The notes under the pieces were generated by a model. That model was not told where the DNA came from. It was given only the letters and a program-made list of their open reading frames with translations, and did not search any database. From Paenibacillus agilis (GTDB lineage: Bacteria > Bacillota > Bacilli > Paenibacillales > Paenibacillaceae), in assembly GCF_007786455.1 (NCBI RefSeq), contig NZ_VNJK01000001.1, positions 2,316,074 through 2,380,073 of the forward strand: a stretch of 64,000 nucleotides of DNA, given 5' to 3'. Shown in pieces: positions 40,964-50,905 of the stretch. The position numbers and the translations under genes are program-made. Position 1 is the first letter of the stretch; each line of letters begins with the position of its first letter.

Positions 40964-43348
40964 TTAAGATTCCCTATGAATCATATAATTCAATAAATGC
41001 TTTAAAAATGTAGTGTTGCGCGGCATATCTTTCAAAGCTTCTGTAGCCAAGCAGAAATGCTCCCACATCTCTTTCCTAGCGCCCTCTTTACCAAGGATCG
41101 TTACGAATGTCGAAGTGTTATTGTGTGCATCTTGACCCACCGGCTTACCAAGCAAGTGCTGCTCCCCTTCAAGATCAAGCAAATCATCCTTGATTTGAAA
41201 AGCAATGCCCGCATGATAAGCAAACTTTTTCAGCGTGCTAATTTCTGTTTCTTGCGCTTGAGCCAGAATGGCAGGCATGACAAGTGATGCCTCGAATGCA
41301 ATTCCCGTTTTGTAGAAGCATATTGTATTCAACTGCTCTAGCGTGAGCGCTTTTCCTTTAGACTGCAGATCCATCGCCTGACCTGCACACATATCTGCTG
41401 CCCGCTCAGACGAATATTGAATCAATGTGAGCACGGCTTTTGCATCAAAATCGTTTAGCGATGCTTGCTCTCCCATTGCTTTCTGGTTCAAAAATAGTCC
41501 GGTTAGTTCAGCAATAGCGCTATTATGCATATGATGCAACGTTGGACGTCCTCTACGCGTAGAAGCATTATCCTGAGACGGCAAGTCATCAAAAATCAAA
41601 GATGCCGTATGCATATACTCCAATGATCGCAGCAAGGGCATAATTGCTGTAGATGGAAGCCCATATTCATTTACACCCATCACCCAAGCCATAATCGGTC
41701 TTAACCGTTTGCCTCCACTTTCAAGGCTGTAATTGGCAGCATCGATAATTGATTCTTTCATCTCTGGTATCCCGTTATGCTTGGGAATGTGCAGCAGCGT
41801 GTTAATTTGATTACGAACTGATTTGATCGTATTGAAAAAGTGATCCTTCTCTGTTCGATTATTTCTCAGTGTGGTTACCATCTGATCACGAACTAGTTTA
41901 TCAAAGAAATCAACATCATCCGCTTTTCGAACCATATGTTGAATCAACTGATTGAGTTCTGGCATTCCAGAGGCGAATATATCCATAATTTCATTGTATT
42001 TTTCGAGCCCAACACGTTCTTTACAGCGCTTTAAGCCATTGATGGCACGATCCAGTATTACCTCTCGTGTCTTGGCATCAGACTGATAGACGTTGTGTAT
42101 CAAATTCGAAATGACTGCCCAATACATTTCAAATGGATTAATCAAATCAGGTCGCTGATTCCTATATGTTAAATAATACGTGTACGGTGTTACCGCTCCC
42201 TCTTTCATATCATCAAACATATCTGCAAAGTCATCAGCAAGCTGATTGTAAATGCCATAATAGAACGTTCGATTATCGAAGCCGTCATCTATTGCCGCAC
42301 TTAGAACAGAACGGACAATCAACCGAGAAGAAGCTGATTTTAAAATGATAGGCACATACAGATCTTCATTTGTGTAGCTTGTATTCGTAAGCACCTTAAC
42401 TCTGTCTATGTCCTGTGAATGAAAAAACACATAAGATTGCTCAAAAAACGTATTTAACGTTTCAGATCGTTGATGGTTCTTAATATACTCAAAAGCTTCG
42501 CGTAGCTCCGCATGTATGAAAGGGATAATGTCCGCGTTATTTCCCGTCCATTCCCCTAGCTCCGGTACGGTTCCACTCATGATCGCTGTACGAATCATAT
42601 TAGAATATTGCTCTTTCTCATATCCATTTAAGGCGTCTGAATCCAGCAGATCATCGATAAAGGGATACGTCAATCCGTAACAATAACCGAGTCGAATCGC
42701 TTCATCCAGTGAACGTGCACGCTCGACAGGCGGTGTGGTATCGTCCATCTCATCAAGTACATGAAGAATAACGCCTAAAATAATTTTGATTAGCTTGCGA
42801 ATAGCATGTTCTGCATTCATCTCTTTCGGAATATGAGCGGAAACTGCCTTAATTTTATCTAACACCCAGATCACTGCGTGCTCAACGTTTTCCTTCTGCC
42901 CCCAACGGTATACACCTGCTATACTCATAAACTCAGATTGATTATGATCACTGCTAGAAGTAGTACGAATTAAATGATCTTTGATATTCGTCACCAGGCG
43001 TTGAATGCTAACCTGTGTATCGGGAGAATGCAGCGCTTTGCCTAAATCCCTCATGTAAATATAAGAGATGCTTCGATCTAAGTAATCATCCAACTTTCCC
43101 ATATGATTCAACCATTGGATATAGCGATGATAGTCCTTGGAATCGGGTTTTCTTTTCCCTCGTGACAATAAAGAAAGCAAGGAATAATGATGAATATGAT
43201 TCTTTTTCCACAAATGAAAATCGTCAATCAATGATGCTACATATGTTTTTTCCTTTATTTGAGCATGAAGTGATGCAAAATATTGAGCTGCCTTCTGCTC
43301 ATGCGGTCGATACCAAGTATCGGCATGATCTGTAAATTCCTCACGCAT
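40964..43348 (-). CDS. Large polyprenyl-synthase-like protein with extra N-terminal prenyl-synthase-like region
   Basis: 794 residues, more than twice the usual 300-350. The C-terminal third (about 525-794) is a complete trans-isoprenyl diphosphate synthase: GGKRLRP (545-551), first Asp-rich motif FDDLPSQD (586-593), ATRRGRP-like STRRGRP, and second motif QIKDDLLD (718-725). The first Asp motif with two extra residues is the short-chain (FPP/GGPP) type. Residues 1-520 contain Asp-rich helices of the same style (IDDLLDS 231-237; LADDFADMFDD 370-380) and may be a second, diverged all-alpha prenyl-transferase or terpene-synthase-like domain (inference). Divergent from a membrane protein gene. 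Confidence 0.85.
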   Translation of the reverse strand: MREEFTDHADTWYRPHEQKAAQYFASLHAQIKEKTYVASLIDDFHLWKKNHIHHYSLLSLLSRGKRKPDSKDYHRYIQWLNHMGKLDDYLDRSISYIYMRDLGKALHSPDTQVSIQRLVTNIKDHLIRTTSSSDHNQSEFMSIAGVYRWGQKENVEHAVIWVLDKIKAVSAHIPKEMNAEHAIRKLIKIILGVILHVLDEMDDTTPPVERARSLDEAIRLGYCYGLTYPFIDDLLDSDALNGYEKEQYSNMIRTAIMSGTVPELGEWTGNNADIIPFIHAELREAFEYIKNHQRSETLNTFFEQSYVFFHSQDIDRVKVLTNTSYTNEDLYVPIILKSASSRLIVRSVLSAAIDDGFDNRTFYYGIYNQLADDFADMFDDMKEGAVTPYTYYLTYRNQRPDLINPFEMYWAVISNLIHNVYQSDAKTREVILDRAINGLKRCKERVGLEKYNEIMDIFASGMPELNQLIQHMVRKADDVDFFDKLVRDQMVTTLRNNRTEKDHFFNTIKSVRNQINTLLHIPKHNGIPEMKESIIDAANYSLESGGKRLRPIMAWVMGVNEYGLPSTAIMPLLRSLEYMHTASLIFDDLPSQDNASTRRGRPTLHHMHNSAIAELTGLFLNQKAMGEQASLNDFDAKAVLTLIQYSSERAADMCAGQAMDLQSKGKALTLEQLNTICFYKTGIAFEASLVMPAILAQAQETEISTLKKFAYHAGIAFQIKDDLLDLEGEQHLLGKPVGQDAHNNTSTFVTILGKEGARKEMWEHFCLATEALKDMPRNTTFLKHLLNYMIHRES

Positions 43349-43583
43349 ATGATGGATTACCTCAGCTTCTATTTATTATTTAACATACATCCATAAGGAT
43401 GAACGAGAATACGCAATTACATGGAATCGTCTTTTTATGTGCTTCAACAAATTTACTGCGTTATATATACTTTCTCATATTTTAATACGTAAAGGAATCT
43501 TCTGCGTTACAATTCGTTGAAGAGCTGTTGATAAAAAATATCTTTCGTTGTCCCACGAATATGAATTATACACGGCAGGTTCA

Positions 43584-43592
43584 TGGTATAAT
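43584..43592 (+). promoter_or_regulatory. Extended -10 promoter for the membrane protein gene
   Basis: TGGTATAAT, an extended -10 element, 75 bp before the start codon; no good -35 is seen. The remaining 319-bp divergent region holds no gene. Confidence 0.5.
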
Positions 43593-43667
43593 TTGGACGT
43601 GAAAACTGTTAGTTTGTACTCCATTCTGTTAGCTCAGGGGAAAATGATGACGAGGTGATACGGTCGG

Positions 43668-44915
43668 ATGGTATTAACCTATATTATGTTCGGTCTTCTT
43701 TTTTGGCTAGGATTATATATTTGTAACCGCGATAAATACAACAAACTATTTTTAACTACTGGCTTAAGCTTGCTATTAGCTGCCTTAGGACTCGGCGCTT
43801 CCTTAGTGCTTTCTGTCACTGATTTACTTGATCAGACCCAGCTATTTTCCGCACTATTTCTGCACGTTACATTTATAACATGGATGATTGCTGCCCTAGG
43901 AGCTACCACTGAAATTGAAGATGAAACCCAGAAACGCGTCTTTCAATGGAATAACATGCTTGTCATTGATCGAATAATCACGATATTCCCTATTTTTATT
44001 TATATACTTATATCACTTAAAGGAAGATTTCTGTCATGGGATTATTCTTTTGAATGGAACTGGATTTTATTTGGAGCTGCACTCCTTTTATTCGCGGTTC
44101 GTCTATTGATAAAAGAACTAGCAGCACAAGGCGAAGCGTACCTACCCGATTTTCTTCGGTCCTTGGATTACTCGGTCATATTCACCACCATTTTCTCTGG
44201 GCAAATTGCCCTGCTTATCCAACTCAGTTCTTCTTGGAACAGCATGACAATATTTCTATTGCTAATAAGCATTTGCATATCGATTACCTTCCAAGTATTT
44301 GTGTATCCACTTCGCGCAATCTTGGACAGCATTGCATTTTTCATGTTTCCAAAGCTTCGTGAAGAACGTGCCCACTTACGTATGGTTGAAGATGTTCAAA
44401 CGAGATTAGATGATGAAGCAGAGCCAGAAGAAATGGATGAAGAGGAGCTTTATCGCCATACACGACGTGCATTAAGCCAATTCGGTGATCTACAGCGTCT
44501 CGCGGCCAGTCCACTTACGAAGCTAAAGCTAATTGATACCCGACTGCACGATCGCGGCGCTGATGATGACGTTGTGGAAAGAGCCATTGAGCTGAAATCC
44601 ATCCTCCTTGAAAGCATCGGATATTTAAAGCCTAGACAAGATGAGGATTTTGGCACTTCAGATGAATGGCGTTATTATAACGCACTTTATTTTCCTTACA
44701 TTGTCGGAATTAAGCCATACAGTATGCGGTATTCATCGGATAAGCTGGATGCTTCAGCATTGGAAGCGTTAGCATGGTTTCGCACGTATGTACCAGAGAG
44801 AACTTATTATAATTGGCAAACGGCAGGCGCTAAATTAGTCGCGCTTCGTTTAAAAGAGAAATCACCAGCTAGCATCATTGCGTTGGATAAAAAACAATCG
44901 CTCAACTCAAAATAG
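43668..44915 (+). CDS. Membrane protein with C-terminal cytosolic domain, partner of the prenyl synthase
   Basis: 415 residues. The first 230 form about seven hydrophobic segments; residues 240-415 are soluble, with an acidic stretch (EAEPEEMDEEE) and an aromatic motif region EWRYYNALYFPYIVGIKPYS ... WFRTYVPERTYYNWQTAGAK. I do not recognise the family. It is divergent from the large prenyl synthase gene with no other genes between, and the paired position suggests a shared pathway such as membrane isoprenoid synthesis or transfer (inference). Confidence 0.78.
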   Translation: MVLTYIMFGLLFWLGLYICNRDKYNKLFLTTGLSLLLAALGLGASLVLSVTDLLDQTQLFSALFLHVTFITWMIAALGATTEIEDETQKRVFQWNNMLVIDRIITIFPIFIYILISLKGRFLSWDYSFEWNWILFGAALLLFAVRLLIKELAAQGEAYLPDFLRSLDYSVIFTTIFSGQIALLIQLSSSWNSMTIFLLLISICISITFQVFVYPLRAILDSIAFFMFPKLREERAHLRMVEDVQTRLDDEAEPEEMDEEELYRHTRRALSQFGDLQRLAASPLTKLKLIDTRLHDRGADDDVVERAIELKSILLESIGYLKPRQDEDFGTSDEWRYYNALYFPYIVGIKPYSMRYSSDKLDASALEALAWFRTYVPERTYYNWQTAGAKLVALRLKEKSPASIIALDKKQSLNSK

Positions 44916-44995
44916 CGAAAATACTTCAGCTACAGCATACATCCGAAGCCGCTATCTGCTGATTGGACGCGTATTTTCGTACATAATCGCAACAG

Positions 44996-45040
44996 AAAAA
45001 AACCAGTCTCCACACCACAATCGGGTGTTAGACTGGTTTT
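44996..45040. terminator. Bidirectional terminator
   Basis: Arms AAACCAGTCT / AGACTGGTTT with ACACC/GGTGT inner pairing, A and T runs on both flanks; it serves two convergent genes. Confidence 0.88.
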
Positions 45041-45098
45041 CGTATGATTAAACGTTCAAAGCTGAGACTCACTCACTGCGCTGGTGAGGTCTTGCTCT

Positions 45099-45572
45099 CT
45101 AAGCTTCCAAAGGCAAGTAAATATCGATTGTACTCTCTTCCTGCTCTAGCACACTACTATCTGCCCAATATTCGAAATCAAATGGACGAAGCGCTGCAAT
45201 ACCTGTCTCACGAATGGTATCGTAGGTTTCTCCTAATTCGGATTCTGGTCCTTTATGTGTAAACTTTGCATAGTCTCCAGACGGTATCGTATACTGAATG
45301 AATCCTTCTGGCGTACCGGAATATTCAGTAACTTCGACTGCAACAATACTTTCAAACGGAACATCCTCTGTCCATTCACAATCCGGATAAACTTGAACTA
45401 AGTATATCCCGTCATTCACTCGATTTATAATTTCAGAACGCTTAGAAATGAGTTGTTCACGCAAATTTATGACAATCCCATTTTCTAAATCTTGATTTAA
45501 TGACACCGTGACAGAGAAACCAACCAGCTTTTTTTCATTGATGTTCAGGGTTTGGACTTGTTCAGTTTTCAT
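45099..45572 (-). CDS. Stand-alone GyrI-like effector-binding domain protein
   Basis: 157 residues. The whole protein is one GyrI/AraC-type effector-binding fold (LVGFSVTVSLNQD, GFIQYTIPSGDYAKFTHKGP, STIDIYLPL), which binds hydrophobic small molecules. No DNA-binding domain. ATG 45572 was preferred over a GTG three codons upstream that is too close to AAGGAG. Such proteins can act as drug-sequestering or sensor proteins; the ligand is unknown. Confidence 0.85.
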   Translation of the reverse strand: MKTEQVQTLNINEKKLVGFSVTVSLNQDLENGIVINLREQLISKRSEIINRVNDGIYLVQVYPDCEWTEDVPFESIVAVEVTEYSGTPEGFIQYTIPSGDYAKFTHKGPESELGETYDTIRETGIAALRPFDFEYWADSSVLEQEESTIDIYLPLEA

Positions 45573-45765
45573 ATTGGACACATCTCCTTATTCATAATGA
45601 AATAACAAAACGATCTCACTGGTAATAGAAAAGGTAATAGAAAAATTCAACTATAGTAAAAAACCTACCATTAATGTTCGAATAACAAGCTGATCAGCAA
45701 CATCTCAAATCCAAACAGAATAATTAAATAGATTTCGTTTTACTTATCCACTTTAGTCTATTGTT

Positions 45766-48700
45766 TTATTCTAATGATCCTAGCGCTCGCAATGTCTTCA
45801 CTAGAACAACTGCAGCTTGCGCGCGTGTCGTTTCACTTTTAGGACTAAATGTATGCTTATCTTTGCCTGACATAATGTTCAACTTCACCATCATTCGAAC
45901 ATCCTCCAGGAAAGCTGCATCTACACTGCCGATATCTTTGAAGCCATCCAAGTTGACATACTCCGTTGTCATAGGTAATTTTTCTAAAGAAATGACGGCA
46001 GACAGCATACTTGCCATTTCTTCACGCGTAATTGGCTGATTAGGTTTAAATGATTTACCCTCTGCAAAGCCCAACAATCCATACTCTTTTGCAAGCGCTA
46101 CTGCGTTAAAATACCACGCATCAGATCTAACATCATTGTAGGGTCCAGTACGATCTTCCATAGTTGCGCCGCGCCCAAGTGCTCGAACGACCATAGCAGC
46201 AAATTCCGCTCTCGTTACCGCTTTCTCAGGAGCGTATTGGCCGTTCCCAATACCATCTATAAGTCCTTTCGATGCAGCAATTTGAACAAAAGAGTTTGCC
46301 CAATGCTTGTGCATATCGGCAAAGCTAACCGCATTTTCAACCACAGCATAAACGCTGTTTGAATAGGAGTGAATGGATGCATGCCATACACCATCGATCT
46401 GTACCTTTTTGGCAGGGACAAACTCAAATTTCTTTGTTGATTCCTCGTAACGGAAGACGCCCCATTGTGCTGGCAGGCTCGCAATATCTTTCGGTACCGG
46501 GATTAATCTGGTCAATGACTGGCTAAACTGATCGACGCTGCCAACCATTTTCCCTGTATGATTGTTAACGACATGCATCGAAAAGTCCACGAGTATACCT
46601 AAAACTTTACTATCAGGTAGTTCTGCATACAGTGCTGCTTGTACAGCCTTGTCTATGGATTTATCTTTCAATATGAATTTGAAGCTGACATCCTCTTCTT
46701 TCAGCTTATTTGCTTTCAGTAATTCCTGAAGATTGGGAATGAGCGATGCTGCGTTAACAGGAACTCTATAGCTGCCGTAAGGAGCTTTTATCTCGATCAT
46801 AAAGCGATTATTTTTTTGCTCGAGACGTTTTAAAATGCTCGTAGGAATCGTGACATAAGCGCCACCATCTTTTGGAGCTACTTCAAGCGTGATAGACGAT
46901 TTCGTTGTGTCGATATTTTCCGGATAAAGGGTCTCACCATTTTTATCGATGACAGATCCTGGAGCAGTAACAGGAATAAATCCACTTGGGATGCTAGGAG
47001 CTGCTGCTACTATACTTGTTGCCGAACTCTCCACAGCTGTTCCCTTTTCGGATCCAAAGGCTGCTACTGGTGTCACTTCGAACGTAATATACTTGCCTTT
47101 CTGTGCTGATGTTAATGTGAATGTTGTTTCTGTTGCATTTGGAATGACGACTTTGTTGACTCCGCCTGCATCTGCTGCATACCAACGGAATATAGAAGTG
47201 CCCTCACGATCATTTTCTACATCTGCATAGCTATAATTACCAGCCAATGTCTTCCCTACCTGAGCCGTTCCTGTAACCGTCACATGGTTAACAATCGGAG
47301 CATCATTCACTTCTGTAATTGTAACCGCTACCGATGCAGTATTTGAATCGACTGCTCCATCATTGGCTTTGAAGGTGAAACTGTCTATTCCTGTGACATT
47401 AGCATTAGGCACATACTTGTATGCTCCTGTTGCTGAGTCGATAATGGTTACTGTACCTTTTGCAGGTTGTGTCACGATGCTGTACTGCAATACATCTACA
47501 TCAACATCTGCTGCTGACAATATTCCTTCTGCATACGTATCTTCCGTTACTGACAATGTACTGTTCACAGAAACGGGTGTGTCGTTAACCGGTACAATAG
47601 CTACTGCAATCGTAGCTGGATTAGAATCAACCGTGCCGTCATTGGCTTTAAACATGAAGGAGTCCGTTCCCGTTGCATTTGTATGTGGTGTATACGTAAA
47701 TGCTCCCGACGCATCGAAGGTGACTGTACCCTTCTTTGGATTATCAAGCACGCTGTAAATTAAGCTATCTCCATCGATATCCGTGGCAGTTACTTTACCT
47801 GCTTTCGGCGTATCCTCAGTAACCGACAGTGTATCATCATCAGCTACAGGCGCACTGTTGACTGCTACAATCGTCACCGTGACTATTGCCGGAAGTGAAT
47901 CAACCGTACCATCGTTCACTTTAAAGATGATTGTATCGCTTCCTGTTGCATTATTGTTCGGTATATAGGTGTACGATCCTGTTCTTGTATTAAGAGTTGT
48001 AGTTCCTTTACCTGGTGGCTGTACGATGCTGTACGTCAAATTATCACCATCAGCATCAGTACCCAACAACGTACCAGTTACTGCTGTATTTTTTGTTGTG
48101 CTTATTGTACTTGCAACAGCCACAGGAATCGTGTTTGCTGGAGGATTGAGCGTTATCATCACTGTCCCTATAGCCGAGTTCAACATTCCATCGTTTGCTC
48201 TAAAGGTAAATGAGTCCGTACCTGTTGCATTTGAATTCGGTGTGTATGTGAAGGTTCCCTGTGCATTTAAAACAATTGTACCTTTACTCGCACCTGTAAT
48301 TAAAATAAATCTCAAGCTATCCCCTTCGACATCGCTGCCTGTGACCGTTCCGTTAACAGGAGAACCACTAATTGCTGACAGAGTCCCATTAATTGCAACC
48401 GGCGCGTCATTCACTGGATTTATCGTTATATTTACCGTTGCTGGCGCAGAATCCAGTGAACCGTCATTTACCTTAAAGGTAAATGAATCGCTACCTGATA
48501 CGTTCGCGTAAGGCGTATATATAAATTGACCTGTGGATGCATTACTGATCGTGACCGCGCCTTGAGACGGCTGTGTAATGACACTATATGTAAGTGGGTC
48601 ACCATCAGGATCTGTTGCAGACAACACACCGTTTGCCATCGTATCCTCATGAAGTGTATGACTTCCATTATTTGCGACTGGTGCATGGTTCACTAGTGGT

Positions 48701-49296
48701 TCAGAAACGATAAGCAATTCGGCTCCCGAATATTGAATCTCTGAATCAAAGTTCGGCGGATTAACCCTTAAATCATTGTCTAACACAATTGAAATGATCC
48801 CGTCCCCGGCTACTTCTTTCTGCACATGTGGTATCAGTGCTGCAGAGTTGAGAAACTCAAACACGTGTGGCCCCGGATTATAGAAATTACTTTCTCTGTA
48901 AATGGGTGTCCATGTATGTGTTTGTGGCAGATCGCGAAACCACCGATCATCTGAAGCCACTTTCAGATCAACATGGACTGGCCAACCTGAAGTCAAAATA
49001 TTATCTACTTTAAGTCTCAATCGAACATCGATAACCTTTCCACTAACACTGGACAAATCAAAGCGTAAGGCTCCAACACTTTTACCCAAACCTTGGGAAC
49101 CATTATAACCAATATAATGTGTACCACCAAAACCATCAGGATAATAACCACTGATATCTTTAAACCCCGCAGCCACAGGTCTTAACGTATAAGTCACACT
49201 TCCCCCAGCTGCCTGTACTTCTCTGGTAACGCTCCCCACTGGAACCAACTGAAAAACAAGCAAAAATACCAACACCATCGAACATTTTCTAATCAT
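45766..49296 (-). CDS. SLH-anchored surface protein with cadherin-like tandem repeats
   Basis: 1176 residues. Signal peptide to about 29; N-terminal beta domain with the DNRLRE/CBM96-like look (LRFDLSSVSGKVIDVRLRLKV, to about 200); five tandem cadherin-like (tandem-95) repeats of about 95 residues (APVA...LSATDPDGDPLTYSV...F.YTPYANVSGSDSFTFKVNDG); one Ig-like repeat (about 685-780); a linker domain; and three SLH domains at the C-terminus (about 1005-1176; FADMHKHWANSFVQIAASKGLIDG). SLH domains bind pyruvylated wall polymers, so the protein sits on the cell surface and probably mediates adhesion or polysaccharide binding. Start ATG 49296 with GAGGTG upstream. Confidence 0.92.
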   Translation of the reverse strand: MIRKCSMVLVFLLVFQLVPVGSVTREVQAAGGSVTYTLRPVAAGFKDISGYYPDGFGGTHYIGYNGSQGLGKSVGALRFDLSSVSGKVIDVRLRLKVDNILTSGWPVHVDLKVASDDRWFRDLPQTHTWTPIYRESNFYNPGPHVFEFLNSAALIPHVQKEVAGDGIISIVLDNDLRVNPPNFDSEIQYSGAELLIVSEPLVNHAPVANNGSHTLHEDTMANGVLSATDPDGDPLTYSVITQPSQGAVTISNASTGQFIYTPYANVSGSDSFTFKVNDGSLDSAPATVNITINPVNDAPVAINGTLSAISGSPVNGTVTGSDVEGDSLRFILITGASKGTIVLNAQGTFTYTPNSNATGTDSFTFRANDGMLNSAIGTVMITLNPPANTIPVAVASTISTTKNTAVTGTLLGTDADGDNLTYSIVQPPGKGTTTLNTRTGSYTYIPNNNATGSDTIIFKVNDGTVDSLPAIVTVTIVAVNSAPVADDDTLSVTEDTPKAGKVTATDIDGDSLIYSVLDNPKKGTVTFDASGAFTYTPHTNATGTDSFMFKANDGTVDSNPATIAVAIVPVNDTPVSVNSTLSVTEDTYAEGILSAADVDVDVLQYSIVTQPAKGTVTIIDSATGAYKYVPNANVTGIDSFTFKANDGAVDSNTASVAVTITEVNDAPIVNHVTVTGTAQVGKTLAGNYSYADVENDREGTSIFRWYAADAGGVNKVVIPNATETTFTLTSAQKGKYITFEVTPVAAFGSEKGTAVESSATSIVAAAPSIPSGFIPVTAPGSVIDKNGETLYPENIDTTKSSITLEVAPKDGGAYVTIPTSILKRLEQKNNRFMIEIKAPYGSYRVPVNAASLIPNLQELLKANKLKEEDVSFKFILKDKSIDKAVQAALYAELPDSKVLGILVDFSMHVVNNHTGKMVGSVDQFSQSLTRLIPVPKDIASLPAQWGVFRYEESTKKFEFVPAKKVQIDGVWHASIHSYSNSVYAVVENAVSFADMHKHWANSFVQIAASKGLIDGIGNGQYAPEKAVTRAEFAAMVVRALGRGATMEDRTGPYNDVRSDAWYFNAVALAKEYGLLGFAEGKSFKPNQPITREEMASMLSAVISLEKLPMTTEYVNLDGFKDIGSVDAAFLEDVRMMVKLNIMSGKDKHTFSPKSETTRAQAAVVLVKTLRALGSLE

Positions 49297-49495
49297 ACAA
49301 TCCGCTCACCTCATTTTTAAGTTTACCTTTAGCACTAGCAACTTCTTGCAAATCGTATGTAAGAACTGCCATCCCCCCTAGCCTTATAAATCCAAGTAGA
49401 ACGATATGCCTAGTGAATTCAGTATAGTAGAGAACGGGTGATACTGGAATACTTTTCAAAGAAAATGCAATGAAATTACAAGAGTCACCAAAAAA
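49297..49495. other. Leader region of the SLH gene without a recognised element
   Basis: Upstream of the SLH protein gene to the P450 terminator I see no cyclic-di-GMP riboswitch core, no second gene with a ribosome binding site and no strong hairpin. A promoter must lie here but I cannot place it. Confidence 0.4.
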
Positions 49496-49522
49496 GGTCG
49501 AACGACTCATCGTCATCCGACC
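49496..49522 (-). terminator. Terminator after the TetR-P450 operon
   Basis: Arms GGTCG / CGACC with GAC/GTC inner pairs and six T on the minus strand. Confidence 0.75.
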
Positions 49523-49637
49523 CTCTTCATATGATTGTTAACCCATATCGTCAGTTCAATTGTATAGTCTACTCTGTTAAGACATCGGTATTGATGATCC
49601 TATCAAGTCAAGCAGCAAATGCCACAAAAGCATAGCA

Positions 49638-50858
49638 TTAAAATTCGACCGGCAGGCTTTCAAGAGCACGCATTGAATTTTGTTTAAAAACTAACTGTTC
49701 CGGTTCGACGGCTAAGCGCAAATTAGGAAATTTCCGCAGCAATGTACCAAAAGCAATTTGACCTTCCAAACGAGCTAGAGGTGCACCGAGACAGAAGTGA
49801 ATCCCTTTTCCGAATGCAAGATGATCGTTCTCTTCACGTGTAATGTTGAAGGCTTCAGCATTTTCAAACTTACTCGCTTCCAAATGGGCTGCTGCTACAG
49901 ATACTACAACGACTTCACCTTTGCAAACTTCCTGACCATGAAGGATCAAATCCTCACCCGCAATCCTCATACCAAACAGGACAGGACCGGCATAACGCAG
50001 CATTTCCTCAACAGCACTTGGCAATAAAGAAGGATCATTACGAAGCTGCTTCATTTGTTCGGGATGCTGCATAAGAGCTAACGTACCATTTGTAATGAGA
50101 TGAACTGTCGTTTCGTGCCCAGCGGTAATGAGAAGCCATACCGTCGATATAATTTCATTTTCGGTGAATTGATCCCCCTCGTCGTATGCTTGAATCAAGC
50201 TGCTTATTACATCATTGCAAGGTTGTTTTCGTTTCTCTTCCAGTAATGATCTGATGTAGTCCATAAAAGATTCCAAAGCGCTTTCGACTTCTACTAATTT
50301 GCTCGGGTCCAAAGTAGAATTGCTAATCGTTTTTGTCCATTCACGGAATCGAATATGATCAGCGGCAGGGACGCCCAACATCTCGGATATGACCTTAATT
50401 GGAAGCGGATAAGCATAATCTTCAACAATATCCATCTTCCCTTGCGCCTGTACAGCATCCAATAACTCGTCTGCGATTTGTTGAATACGAGGTCGTAATT
50501 CTTCGATCATACGGGGAGTAAATGCTTTGGAAGCTAACCTACGCAAGCGTGTATGATCGGGAGGATCTACAGTAACCATGTTTGGCATGCTTATAAATCT
50601 TTGCAATAGTGATTGTACCGTTGGACTTGCTGTATTTTGACCTTTTGAAGCGAGATGCTTCATATTTTTTACAAAACGATGATCTTTGAGAATCATAGCT
50701 ACATCATCATGTCTATACGCGACCCACGCTGCTCCCATGCCAAAAAAGTCATCCATTCGATGGAGCGGTTCATCTGATTCAGAAAGTTTTTTGTACAGAG
50801 AACTAAAATCACGCATATTTTCAGGAGAGATAAATTCGGAGCTTGTAAACTGTCTCAT
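49638..50858 (-). CDS. Cytochrome P450
   Basis: 406 residues, the usual bacterial class I size. Heme ligand Cys 356 in FGKGIHFCLGAPLA, I-helix motif TAGHETT, and ExxR in EEMLRY. Soluble CYP107-like monooxygenase needing separate ferredoxin and reductase; substrate unknown. ATG 50858 has AAAGGGG seven bases upstream. The TetR gene ends 47 bases before, on the same strand, so TetR probably heads and represses this operon. Confidence 0.95.
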   Translation of the reverse strand: MRQFTSSEFISPENMRDFSSLYKKLSESDEPLHRMDDFFGMGAAWVAYRHDDVAMILKDHRFVKNMKHLASKGQNTASPTVQSLLQRFISMPNMVTVDPPDHTRLRRLASKAFTPRMIEELRPRIQQIADELLDAVQAQGKMDIVEDYAYPLPIKVISEMLGVPAADHIRFREWTKTISNSTLDPSKLVEVESALESFMDYIRSLLEEKRKQPCNDVISSLIQAYDEGDQFTENEIISTVWLLITAGHETTVHLITNGTLALMQHPEQMKQLRNDPSLLPSAVEEMLRYAGPVLFGMRIAGEDLILHGQEVCKGEVVVVSVAAAHLEASKFENAEAFNITREENDHLAFGKGIHFCLGAPLARLEGQIAFGTLLRKFPNLRLAVEPEQLVFKQNSMRALESLPVEF

Positions 50859-50905
50859 GGGAATACCCCTTTCATACAATAAGGATAAGTACACTAGAGC
50901 TAGTA

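Noticed and set aside
49297..49495. Possible cyclic-di-GMP riboswitch before the SLH gene
   Set aside because: A GGTAAACTT segment caught attention, but the conserved GEMM core and tetraloop-receptor elements are absent.
49289..49516. 75-codon minus-strand frame overlapping the start of the SLH protein
   Set aside because: No plausible ribosome binding site or recognisable domain, and it runs through the SLH gene leader and the P450 terminator.
49638..50858. P450 and polyprenyl synthase as one terpenoid gene cluster
   Set aside because: They are 6 kb apart, separated by unrelated genes with their own terminators, and on independent transcripts.
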